Shown piece after piece: positions 1 through 5,649 of a DNA stretch of 5,649 nt. The DNA lies in the NCBI GenBank assembly GCA_027055635.1, contig JALUMZ010000315.1, positions 1 to 5,649 of the forward strand, given 5' to 3'. Within the stretch, counting starts at the first letter, position 1. Each line of letters starts with the position of its first letter. The position numbers and the translations under genes were made by a program. The notes below the pieces were generated by a model. It worked only from the letters and a program-made list of their open reading frames with translations, had not been told where the DNA came from and made no database searches. This DNA comes from Campylobacteraceae bacterium. Its GTDB lineage: Bacteria > Campylobacterota > Campylobacteria > Campylobacterales > Sulfurospirillaceae.

Positions 1-586
1 AGTTTCTCTTTTCACTACTTACTTTTATATTTGATTGCTCATAAGTTACTCTTGATTCTAAAAGATCCATTTTGTTTGCGAGTCTCTCTTTGAATTTTTT
101 CTTTATTTGTTCATATTTTGTCTTATTTACTTCAAGATAAGCCTTTGCAACACGGAGTGAATTTTTTGCTCTTATTATAGATACAAATGCATCCGTCACA
201 TTAAAAGCCAACTCCTGCTTAAGCTGATTTAGGTAGAGGTTTGAGAATCTGTACTTCATCCTTGACTGTTCTATCATATTGTAATTCTCAGGATGATAGA
301 TAGGTACTTGAGAGGAGAGTGTAGCTGTGTAGTATTGCTCATCTCTTTGAACTCCTGTACTACTTATCGTATAGTCTCTTACAGTACCTGAGACTTGCAT
401 ATCTATCTTCGGATACAATCTTGATTTTGTCTGTGCTATGTCCTCTTTTTTTGCATATACCTGATATTGATTTGACTGAACACTAGCTTCATACTTTAGT
501 GCTTTTTGGTATGAATTTTTTATAGATACTCCATCTGCAAAAACCACAGATATAGTCAAAATAAGAAATAAAATCACTCTTTTCAT
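1..586 (-). CDS. TolC-family outer-membrane efflux/secretion channel, 5' part only (195 codons, cut by the left window edge)
   Basis: I translated this from the ATG at 586-584; it stays open to position 1, so only the N-terminal 195 residues are present, against roughly 420-480 in a complete TolC homologue. Residues 1-17 form a Sec signal peptide (MKRVILFLILTISVVFA) with probable cleavage before DG. Then comes a TolC-like helical repeat: an amphipathic segment near 25-60 ending in SRLYPKID, a beta-strand stretch near 61-97 (ending SSQVPIY), and long charged helices near 104-195 including NKMDLLESRVTYEQS, which resembles the family's D-x-L-x-A/S helix. It should trimerise as the outer-membrane channel of the type I secretion system encoded upstream, matching the place of sapF in C. 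fetus. The start overlaps the glycosyltransferase stop by ATGA and has AGGA 5 nt upstream. The family call is firm; the pairing with this transporter is inferred from the operon. Confidence 0.9.
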   Translation of the reverse strand, partial: MKRVILFLILTISVVFADGVSIKNSYQKALKYEASVQSNQYQVYAKKEDIAQTKSRLYPKIDMQVSGTVRDYTISSTGVQRDEQYYTATLSSQVPIYHPENYNMIEQSRMKYRFSNLYLNQLKQELAFNVTDAFVSIIRAKNSLRVAKAYLEVNKTKYEQIKKKFKERLANKMDLLESRVTYEQSNIKVSSEKRN

Positions 587-1698
587 AACTTTCCTTTAAT
601 AATTTTAATTATCTTTTCTTCAAACTTTGAGGGTGAAAATTTCTCAGAAAATTCTCTACACACTTTCGGAGAAAAATCACTCTTTTCAAATTTTAGTATT
701 GCCTCTTTGAGACTCTCTTTGGTTTGTTCTTGGACAAATACACCACTCTTGCCTTCCAATACTGTCTCCCCTGCTCCACCTTCTTTATAAGCGATGACGG
801 GAGTACCGCAAGCCTGGGCCTCAATAGGCACTATACCAAAATCCTCTCTTGCCATAAAAACAAAAGCTTTTGCTTTGCTGATTATTTTCATAGCCTCATC
901 TCTTGGTAGGTATCCTTTGAAATTTATATTAGATTTAGACATCTTAACTAGTCTATCTTTTGCTCTTCCCTCTCCAATGATAATCAACTCTTTATCTGGA
1001 AGTTCATTAAAAGCTTCTATGATTATATCTACTCTTTTATACTCTACAAGTCTTGAGAGCGTAACAAAATACTCTTTTTTCTCTTCGCAGTATAGAGTGT
1101 CATCAATCTCAACAGGCGGATATATAACTGTCGAATCTTTTTTCCAATACTTTTGAATTCTTTTTTGTACAAACTTTGAATCAGCTATGAAAATGTCTGC
1201 TCTATTTGAAGAGATAACATCCCAAATACGCATCTTGTGAAGCCATCTTTTCATCAGAATATTTCTAATACCAACTCCAAAAGCACCCATTTTATCATAC
1301 TCAAAATACATATCCCATGCATACCTGATGGGCGAATAAATATATGCGATATGCAATTGTTGAGAGTGAGTAATGACCCCTTTTGCCACAAAATGCGAAC
1401 TAGATATCACTATATCATATCCAGATAGATCAAATTGCTCAACTAAATAAGGCATAAAGGGCATAAAGTAGTTATACCTTTTAGCTACAAATCTATACTT
1501 TTGCAAAATTGAAGTATAGATTTTATGCCCTTTTAAAAAACCTCTATGTTTGGAAGGTAAAACATCTACCATCGTATAGATATCAGCTTGGGGAAACATT
1601 TGGAGCACTCTTTTTAGAACAACTTCCGCTCCACCGTTTACATTAAGCCAATCATGGATGATGGCAACCTTTTTACTCTTCAAGAAATGCCTTGTCAA
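583..1698 (-). CDS. GT4-family glycosyltransferase (WbaZ-like, possibly mannosyltransferase)
   Basis: Cytoplasmic or membrane-associated GT-B fold retaining glycosyltransferase, expected to transfer a sugar from a nucleotide donor to a glycan or lipid-linked acceptor. Numbered from the TTG at 1698 (371 residues): N-terminal Rossmann domain opening VAIIHDWL (11-18) with the GGAE glycine motif (22-25); YIYSPIRYAWD (119-129), typical of WbaZ-like enzymes; SRLVEYKR (215-222) opening the donor-binding domain; IIIGEG (239-244); and the GT4 EX7E motif with E285 and E293. There is no signal peptide or obvious transmembrane helix. The start is uncertain: TTG at 1698 is the longest option but has no clear ribosome site, while TTG at 1683 (366 residues) has AAGG 6 nt upstream and gives the usual short start MKSKKVAIIHDW; I prefer 1683. 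The gene overlaps the adaptor gene by 11 bp (26 bp from 1698) and the channel gene by 4 bp. The GT4 assignment is strong; mannose as the sugar is a guess from the subfamily. Confidence 0.92.
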   Translation of the reverse strand: MTRHFLKSKKVAIIHDWLNVNGGAEVVLKRVLQMFPQADIYTMVDVLPSKHRGFLKGHKIYTSILQKYRFVAKRYNYFMPFMPYLVEQFDLSGYDIVISSSHFVAKGVITHSQQLHIAYIYSPIRYAWDMYFEYDKMGAFGVGIRNILMKRWLHKMRIWDVISSNRADIFIADSKFVQKRIQKYWKKDSTVIYPPVEIDDTLYCEEKKEYFVTLSRLVEYKRVDIIIEAFNELPDKELIIIGEGRAKDRLVKMSKSNINFKGYLPRDEAMKIISKAKAFVFMAREDFGIVPIEAQACGTPVIAYKEGGAGETVLEGKSGVFVQEQTKESLKEAILKFEKSDFSPKVCREFSEKFSPSKFEEKIIKIIKGKL

Positions 1699-3058
1699 GC
1701 ATAATAGTCATAGGTTTTAATAAATACTCCAGCGGTGTTTGGCTACCTATTTTTATAACAACATTAGCAGGCATGCCGGGTAAAAGTGTAAGATGTTCTT
1801 TTTTCAATACCTTTTTACCCTCTTTGTCAACAATTAGTTTAACTTTATAAAAACTGCGTCCTTTTTTATCTACCGTACTGTCTGCTGCAACAAATATCAC
1901 CTCTCCTTCTATATTATGTATAAATCTGCCCTTTAATTGAAAAGCAGGAAAAGTTATATTTGCTTTCAATCCAACTTTAGCATAATCAATATGCTGTGGC
2001 GATAATCTAGCCTCTATAATCAACTTTGAATTATCGGGTACTATCTCCATTATTGGCTTTCCGGGAGCTATAATAGCGCCAATAGTATGAACTTGCAAAT
2101 CAAGAACAGTTCCGTTAACAGGGGCTTTTATGGTAGTTCTTGATAGTTTGTCTTTTACCTCAGTCATTCTAGCTCTTAGATCTTCTATCTTTGTCTGGGC
2201 ATCTTGTAACTGTTTTCTTATTTTCACAAAAAAGTCTTCTTCTTTCAGAGATAGTTCTGTTTTAACTTTTCTTATCTGTATTTGCGCCTTCAAAATCTCT
2301 GTTTTATTTGTCAGTATATCAGACTTGACAGATTCTATTTTTCTTTTTACTTCTCTTAATTTTGTTTTATCTATCAATTTTTCATCATACAGGGCCTGTT
2401 GTTCGCTTGCCTCTTTTTGAAATGATTTTAAAAGAGTCTCTTTTGAACTTATAACCTCTTTCAAACCTTTTATTTGATTTTTAAAAGATTCTATATTTTG
2501 AGATGAGACTTTTCTCTCTTTTTTTAAAGACTCCATCTCATTGCTAAATATCTCTCTTTGGACTTTTATCAATTTTTCTCTTTTTAATTTCTCCAAATTA
2601 TTTAACTCTCTTGGAAAGCTTATACTGTTTTTATTTTTATTTTCAGCTATCAATCTAGCTTCTAATGCTAAAGTTTCATAATATTTTGCTTGATATGATC
2701 GTAAAGCTGCCTTTGCTTTTACTTCACTTAATTTTATAAGGATATCACCTCTCTTAACAAAGTCTCCATCTTTCACATTTATACTCTCTATTATACCGCC
2801 CTCAAGGTGTTGTATGATCTTCTTGTTTGCTTCAACTACCACTTGTCCCGGAACATGTACACCAGTAGCCAACCTCGCAAAAGCTGACCACAAAGCTATA
2901 ATACCAAATACTAAAACTATCACAAATATACCCATTTTTATATATTTACTATCGCTTACATCAGGAGTATCTGGTAGATTACTTTTCTTTCTGTCCTCTA
3001 ATACATTAATTACTTCTGTATTTTCATTTAAGGATTTATTACTATTTTCCACAATCAT
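1673..3058 (-). CDS. HlyD/PrtE-family type I secretion periplasmic adaptor (membrane fusion protein)
   Basis: Inner-membrane-anchored periplasmic adaptor that bridges the ABC transporter and the TolC-like channel. The 461 residues are in the normal range. In order: a polar cytoplasmic N-terminus (1-41); one transmembrane helix (about 43-62, IFVIVLVFGIIALWSAFARL); a first barrel-sandwich half with GQVVVE (71-76) and IQHLEGGIIESINVKDGD (82-99), the typical HlyD signature; a long lysine/glutamate-rich coiled-coil hairpin (about 110-305); the second lipoyl half with TTIKAPVNGTVLDL (308-321) and GKPIMEIVP (333-341); then beta-barrel and membrane-proximal regions to LLPGMPANVVIKIG (425-438). The ATG at 3058 overlaps the transporter stop in ATGA. 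A GTG two codons later (3052) is better spaced from the AGGAG at 3064-3060, so the true protein may lack the first two residues. It is the counterpart of C. fetus SapE by position and family. Confidence 0.96.
   Translation of the reverse strand: MIVENSNKSLNENTEVINVLEDRKKSNLPDTPDVSDSKYIKMGIFVIVLVFGIIALWSAFARLATGVHVPGQVVVEANKKIIQHLEGGIIESINVKDGDFVKRGDILIKLSEVKAKAALRSYQAKYYETLALEARLIAENKNKNSISFPRELNNLEKLKREKLIKVQREIFSNEMESLKKERKVSSQNIESFKNQIKGLKEVISSKETLLKSFQKEASEQQALYDEKLIDKTKLREVKRKIESVKSDILTNKTEILKAQIQIRKVKTELSLKEEDFFVKIRKQLQDAQTKIEDLRARMTEVKDKLSRTTIKAPVNGTVLDLQVHTIGAIIAPGKPIMEIVPDNSKLIIEARLSPQHIDYAKVGLKANITFPAFQLKGRFIHNIEGEVIFVAADSTVDKKGRSFYKVKLIVDKEGKKVLKKEHLTLLPGMPANVVIKIGSQTPLEYLLKPMTIMLDKAFLEE
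1690..1693 (-). promoter_or_regulatory. Shine-Dalgarno AAGG favouring the TTG start at 1683 for the glycosyltransferase
   Basis: On the minus strand AAGG (1693-1690) is followed by the 6-nt spacer CATTTC and then TTG at 1683-1681. The longer in-frame TTG at 1698 has no purine-rich element at a suitable distance, and an in-frame TGA lies four codons before it. The site lies inside the last codons of the adaptor gene, so ribosomes finishing the adaptor at TAA (1675-1673) are already next to it. Confidence 0.5.
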
Positions 3059-4809
3059 TCTCCTGGATTCGTCATTTTTGGAATTGCTGTGATGGTTGGT
3101 TTTTTCACAGTTTTTACACTACTTGGGATAGCTTTTGGCTTAAGTGCATTTAAAATTTCATCTCTTTCACCATACATACTAAGTGTCCCTTGTGCAAGTA
3201 CAGCGATTTTATCTACAACTCTTAATACGCTCAATTTATGCGTAATTAACACAACTGTACTTCCATTTTTTTTCATAGTTAAGATTGCACTCAATAGTGC
3301 TTTATCTCCCTCTTCATCCAAATTTGAATTTGGTTCATCCAAAACTATAATCTTAGGTCTGCGATAAAGCGCTCTAGCTAACCCCACTCTTTGTCTCTGT
3401 CCACCAGATAGAGTTGCGCCTCCTGGACCCACTATAGTATCATAACCTTGGGGGAGTCTCAATATCATCTCGTGTACTCCAGCTATTTTTGCTGCTTCTA
3501 CAACATCATCTGGATTTAACTCTCCAAATCTACTAATATTTTCACTGATACTGCCTTCAAAAAGTTCTATATCTTGTGGCAAGTAGCCTATGTATGGTCC
3601 TAATTCCAAGTTATTCCATCTATGAATATCCGCACCATCTAGTCTTACTTTTCCATTACCAAGAGGCCATACACCAAGCAAAGCTCTTGCAAGTGTTGAT
3701 TTTCCAGATGCGCTTGGTCCTACTATGCCAACTACTTCCCCAGCATTTATATCTATATTTATACCTTTTAATATCGGTAGTTGTGTTATAGGTGCCAATA
3801 CTACAACATTTTCCAACTTGATTTCTCCATTTGGAGCGGGAAGCTTCATAGTTTCAGGAATCTCGGGTATCTTTTTAAGTAGAGCATTAAGTCTCTTATA
3901 TGACTCTCTCGTATCTGCAAAACCTTTCCAAGAGTTAGTAAGCAAATCTAATGGTGCTAAGGCTCTACCAAGTAGGACTGCACCCGCAATAATCATACCA
4001 GGAGATATAAGACCGGATATTGCCAAAAAAGCTCCCAAACCATATGTTAAAGATTGCAAAAATTGCCTAAGAGTTCTACTTAAATTTGTCCATTTTCCAG
4101 CTATATCACTTGCATTTGACTGAATATTTAAAAAATCATAGTGTTTTTTTAGCCATCTATTTTTTATATCTCTATTCATACCCATTGCCTGTACTATCTC
4201 TGCATTTGCAATATTTTTATTGATATAACTAAGTGCCTGAGAATTTGCAACATTTGCTTGAGCTAAACCTTTTTTTGTTGTTTGATCATTTATAATAGTT
4301 ATACTAAGTATCAAGACTGCTGAAAAAACTGCAAATAGTGCAAGCCAAGGACTAAAAAGATACATAACAAAAAGATATATAGGAAACCACGGAGCATCAA
4401 AAAAAGCAAAAACACCTTGTCCTGTCATAAATTGTCTAATTTTTGTCAAATCTGTCATAGGTTGAGTTGAAGCCTTTCCCGGAGCAAGTCTTGCAAGGTA
4501 AAAAACAACATCAAAAAGATGAGAGTTCAACTCCAAATCTATCTTATTTCCGATTCTAACCAAAATTCTTGATCTTACCATCTCTAAGAGACCTTTAGTT
4601 GCAAACAGTACTGCGACTATTATGGTAAGCAAGACTAGAGTCTCTATGCTTCGACTTGCCATTACTCTGTCATAAACCTGCAACATATATAAAGATGGTA
4701 CTAACATCAGCATATTTATAAAAAGGCTAAAAATACCTACATAAAAAAATCCTCTCTTTGTATCTTTTATAGCCTGTTCTAGTAGTGTTCGTGCTTGATT
4801 TGTTCTCAT
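3055..4809 (-). CDS. PrtD-type type I secretion system ABC transporter (permease fused to ATPase)
   Basis: Inner-membrane exporter that recognises the cargo's C-terminal signal and powers its transfer through adaptor and channel. At 584 residues it is a half-transporter that should work as a dimer. The membrane domain covers about 1-310, with hydrophobic helices near 21-43, 56-74, 135-175 and 250-285, and FDAPWFPIYLFVMYLFSPW (137-155), typical of PrtD proteins. The ATPase domain has Walker A GPSASGKS (364-371), Q-loop LPQD with Q412, signature LSGGQ (467-471), Walker B IIVLDEP with D491 and catalytic E492, D-loop SNLD (495-498) and switch H524, all intact. There is no N-terminal C39-like peptidase domain, which sets it apart from HlyB and bacteriocin exporters. 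A basic, proline-rich tail (about 557-584) follows the ATPase. The ATG at 4809 is preceded by AGGA at 4823-4820, which overlaps the sapC stop 12 bp away. It is the counterpart of C. fetus SapD. Confidence 0.97.
   Translation of the reverse strand: MRTNQARTLLEQAIKDTKRGFFYVGIFSLFINMLMLVPSLYMLQVYDRVMASRSIETLVLLTIIVAVLFATKGLLEMVRSRILVRIGNKIDLELNSHLFDVVFYLARLAPGKASTQPMTDLTKIRQFMTGQGVFAFFDAPWFPIYLFVMYLFSPWLALFAVFSAVLILSITIINDQTTKKGLAQANVANSQALSYINKNIANAEIVQAMGMNRDIKNRWLKKHYDFLNIQSNASDIAGKWTNLSRTLRQFLQSLTYGLGAFLAISGLISPGMIIAGAVLLGRALAPLDLLTNSWKGFADTRESYKRLNALLKKIPEIPETMKLPAPNGEIKLENVVVLAPITQLPILKGINIDINAGEVVGIVGPSASGKSTLARALLGVWPLGNGKVRLDGADIHRWNNLELGPYIGYLPQDIELFEGSISENISRFGELNPDDVVEAAKIAGVHEMILRLPQGYDTIVGPGGATLSGGQRQRVGLARALYRRPKIIVLDEPNSNLDEEGDKALLSAILTMKKNGSTVVLITHKLSVLRVVDKIAVLAQGTLSMYGERDEILNALKPKAIPSSVKTVKKPTITAIPKMTNPGE
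3060..3064 (-). promoter_or_regulatory. Shine-Dalgarno AGGAG at the transporter/adaptor junction
   Basis: AGGAG (3064-3060) is a strong ribosome site made by the last codons of the transporter (CCA GGA GAA TGA). It is only 1 nt from the ATG at 3058, which is too close for normal initiation, but 7 nt from the in-frame GTG at 3052-3050. Either re-initiation after the TGA uses the ATG, or the real start is the GTG. Confidence 0.5.
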
Positions 4810-4821
4810 AATTTATATATC

Positions 4822-5535
4822 CTAATTTTCACTTTTTTGATTTTGGCTGGCTATCTTGAATAGAGTTTCAACCTTTGAGAGAGAGTTTATATGTGCATCC
4901 AAAAAGCTTATTATACCTTTTCTTACCCACAATGCCAAAGTTTCATCATCTAGTTCATTTAATTTTTCTCTGTTTGCAACTTGAAATCCTTTAACCAAAA
5001 CTTTTTTCTCTTCACCCTCTCCCACACTTATCTCTCTTGGCTCTAAAATGCCTGATTCTACTATAGTCTTTACTATCGTAGCAGTACCTATACTCTGTTT
5101 TTCATAATCTGTTAAAAATTGAACAGCTTTTTTCAGTGCTTCACTCTCTTGCCCATCTTTCGTAAATAGTTGATTTCCTTTTGTCTTGCTGATATTGCTT
5201 GCATTTTCATCAAAAAGTATCACTTTTTTTTCTGGATCTTCTTTGGTAGATGCAAGTGCAAACGGATATTTTCTAAGATATGCCGGTATATATCGAGAGA
5301 CATATTTGCCTTCGGCATTTATTGCCAAATTTGCTCCACCAAGTGAAGTAAGTGCAAATAGTGCAGGATTTTCATCTGTAGAAAACACTACCGGAAACAT
5401 TTCACCTACTACAGCAACTTCATTTGCCAACAGGGGAACAAAAGAGAGATCTTTTGCAAAATTTAAATTCTCAAGCGGAGAAACTTTTAGAGATTTGTGC
5501 TCAACCTTATCCAATACAACTAACTTTCCATTCAT
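4822..5535 (-). CDS. SapC-family protein (S-layer secretion locus accessory)
   Basis: Member of the SapC family (Pfam PF07277), named after a C. fetus surface-layer locus protein; its biochemical role is unknown. The 237 residues match the usual length of about 240-250. Family features seen: SFVPLLANEV (31-40) followed by FPVVF (47-51); ALTSLGGANLAINAEGKYV (61-79) and SRYIPAYLRKYPFAL (80-94); LFDEN (107-111); and a C-terminal block with VKGFQVANREKLNEL (181-195) and WVRKGIISFLDAHINSLSKV (203-222). There is no signal peptide or transmembrane helix, so it is probably cytoplasmic. It is sometimes misannotated as a peptide ABC permease because another, unrelated protein is also called SapC. The ATG at 5535 was chosen because AAGGA (5546-5542) sits 6 nt before it and it gives the normal family N-terminus. 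However, the frame remains open upstream to the window edge, so a longer protein cannot be excluded. Confidence 0.9.
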   Translation of the reverse strand: MNGKLVVLDKVEHKSLKVSPLENLNFAKDLSFVPLLANEVAVVGEMFPVVFSTDENPALFALTSLGGANLAINAEGKYVSRYIPAYLRKYPFALASTKEDPEKKVILFDENASNISKTKGNQLFTKDGQESEALKKAVQFLTDYEKQSIGTATIVKTIVESGILEPREISVGEGEEKKVLVKGFQVANREKLNELDDETLALWVRKGIISFLDAHINSLSKVETLFKIASQNQKSEN

Positions 5536-5541
5536 TTTTTG

Positions 5542-5546
5542 TCCTT
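5542..5546 (-). promoter_or_regulatory. Shine-Dalgarno AAGGA supporting the sapC start at 5535
   Basis: On the minus strand AAGGA (5546-5542) is followed by the 6-nt spacer CAAAAA and ATG at 5535-5533. Spacing and composition are good for an AT-rich bacterium. It is the main evidence for initiation here, because the frame has no stop upstream. Confidence 0.6.
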
Positions 5547-5563
5547 TTTTAAAAATTTTTTTT
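5545..5563. repeat. A/T homopolymer block T6-A5-T8 (plus strand)
   Basis: Three successive homopolymer runs lie just upstream of the sapC ribosome site; two more T7 runs lie at 5574-5580 and 5614-5620. In the mRNA this reads A8-U5-A6. Such tracts bend DNA and are prone to slippage in replication, transcription and sequencing. A gain of one A in the A8 run would place a TAA immediately downstream and end the upstream frame before sapC. Confidence 0.6.
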
Positions 5564-5649
5564 GGTCTTCCTCTTTTTTTTGGGAGAAGAGATACTCCCT
5601 CTTGTTTTTCTAATTTTTTTATAAAATCAACAGTACCTATTATGTATTG

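Larger units (their letters stand above)
5536..5649 (-). other. Open reading segment in frame with sapC, with an AT-hook-like basic motif; incomplete at the right edge
   Basis: Reading from 5649 in the sapC frame gives 38 codons without a stop directly joined to the sapC ATG. The product begins QYIIGTVDFIKKLEKQEG, continues VSLLPKKRGRPKK and ends IFKKGQK. The other two minus-strand frames contain stops here, so this frame looks like real coding sequence. It has no ATG, GTG or TTG, so any start lies outside the window. KKRGRPKK matches the basic-GRP-basic core of AT-hook DNA-binding motifs, though such motifs also occur as simple basic tails. It may be an N-terminal extension of SapC, or the end of an upstream gene whose stop is missing or masked by an indel in the A/T runs (5545-5563). 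I do not recognise the parent protein. Confidence 0.5.

Noticed and set aside
724..1428. Plus-strand open frames opposite the glycosyltransferase
   Set aside because: They overlap each other, resemble no protein family and mirror a well-supported gene with intact GT4 motifs on the other strand.
2130..3367. Plus-strand open frames opposite the adaptor and the end of the transporter
   Set aside because: The serine/phenylalanine-rich products are what the reverse of lysine/glutamate-rich coiled-coil coding sequence gives; no supporting motif or ribosome site was seen.
3576..4123. Plus-strand open frames opposite the transporter, one with hydrophobic composition
   Set aside because: They lie entirely inside the conserved ATPase and membrane domains of the transporter and look like antisense artefacts.
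5582..5599. Inverted repeat GGGAG / CTCCC with an 8-nt loop, flanked by T-rich sequence
   Set aside because: The stem is only 5 bp, and in the operon direction it is followed by A7 rather than a U run, so it is not a terminator for these genes. On the plus strand the T tail is interrupted and no gene on that strand leads into it. It also lies within the open frame upstream of sapC.
5620..5630. Possible -10-like TTTATAAA on the minus strand as a sapC promoter
   Set aside because: The region is AT-rich and appears to be coding; no convincing -35 element is visible because the window ends about 20 bp upstream.
1..5649. tRNA, rRNA, CRISPR array, insertion sequence or attachment site
   Set aside because: No regularly spaced direct repeats, transposase motifs, terminal inverted repeats or tRNA-like folds were noticed; the window is almost wholly coding.

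Overview
The window looks like part of an AT-rich bacterial genome, most likely a Campylobacterota (Epsilonproteobacteria) member. The reasons are the low GC content, heavy use of ATA and AGA codons, tightly packed genes, and a gene order resembling the Campylobacter fetus sapCDEF surface-layer secretion locus. The phylum is inferred; no marker gene such as rRNA is present.

Everything recognisable is on the minus strand and reads as one operon from the right edge to the left edge. In transcription order it contains: a SapC-family protein (5535-4822) whose frame stays open upstream to the window edge; a PrtD-type type I secretion ABC transporter (4809-3055); an HlyD/PrtE-type periplasmic adaptor (3058-1673); a GT4-family glycosyltransferase (about 1683 or 1698 to 583); and the first 195 codons of a TolC-family outer-membrane channel (586 to beyond position 1). 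Junctions are a 12-bp gap, a 4-bp ATGA overlap, an 11- or 26-bp overlap, and another 4-bp ATGA overlap. This implies one transcript with coupled translation. No non-coding stretch longer than about 12 bp lies between the genes, so I see no internal promoter or terminator.

The transporter, adaptor and channel make up a complete type I secretion machine. The transporter lacks an N-terminal peptidase-like domain, which fits the PrtD/SapD branch that exports C-terminally signalled proteins such as RTX proteins and S-layer proteins. SapC is an accessory of unknown mechanism linked to S-layer loci. The unusual part is the glycosyltransferase between adaptor and channel genes, translationally linked to both, which suggests that a glycan is made together with the export system, perhaps to decorate the secreted protein or anchor it. 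The cargo gene is not in the window.

The right edge (5536-5649) is the least explained part. It is an open frame continuous with sapC, with an AT-hook-like basic motif (KKRGRPKK) and long A/T homopolymers just before a good ribosome binding site. Either sapC is longer than its usual start suggests, or an upstream gene runs into it without a visible stop.
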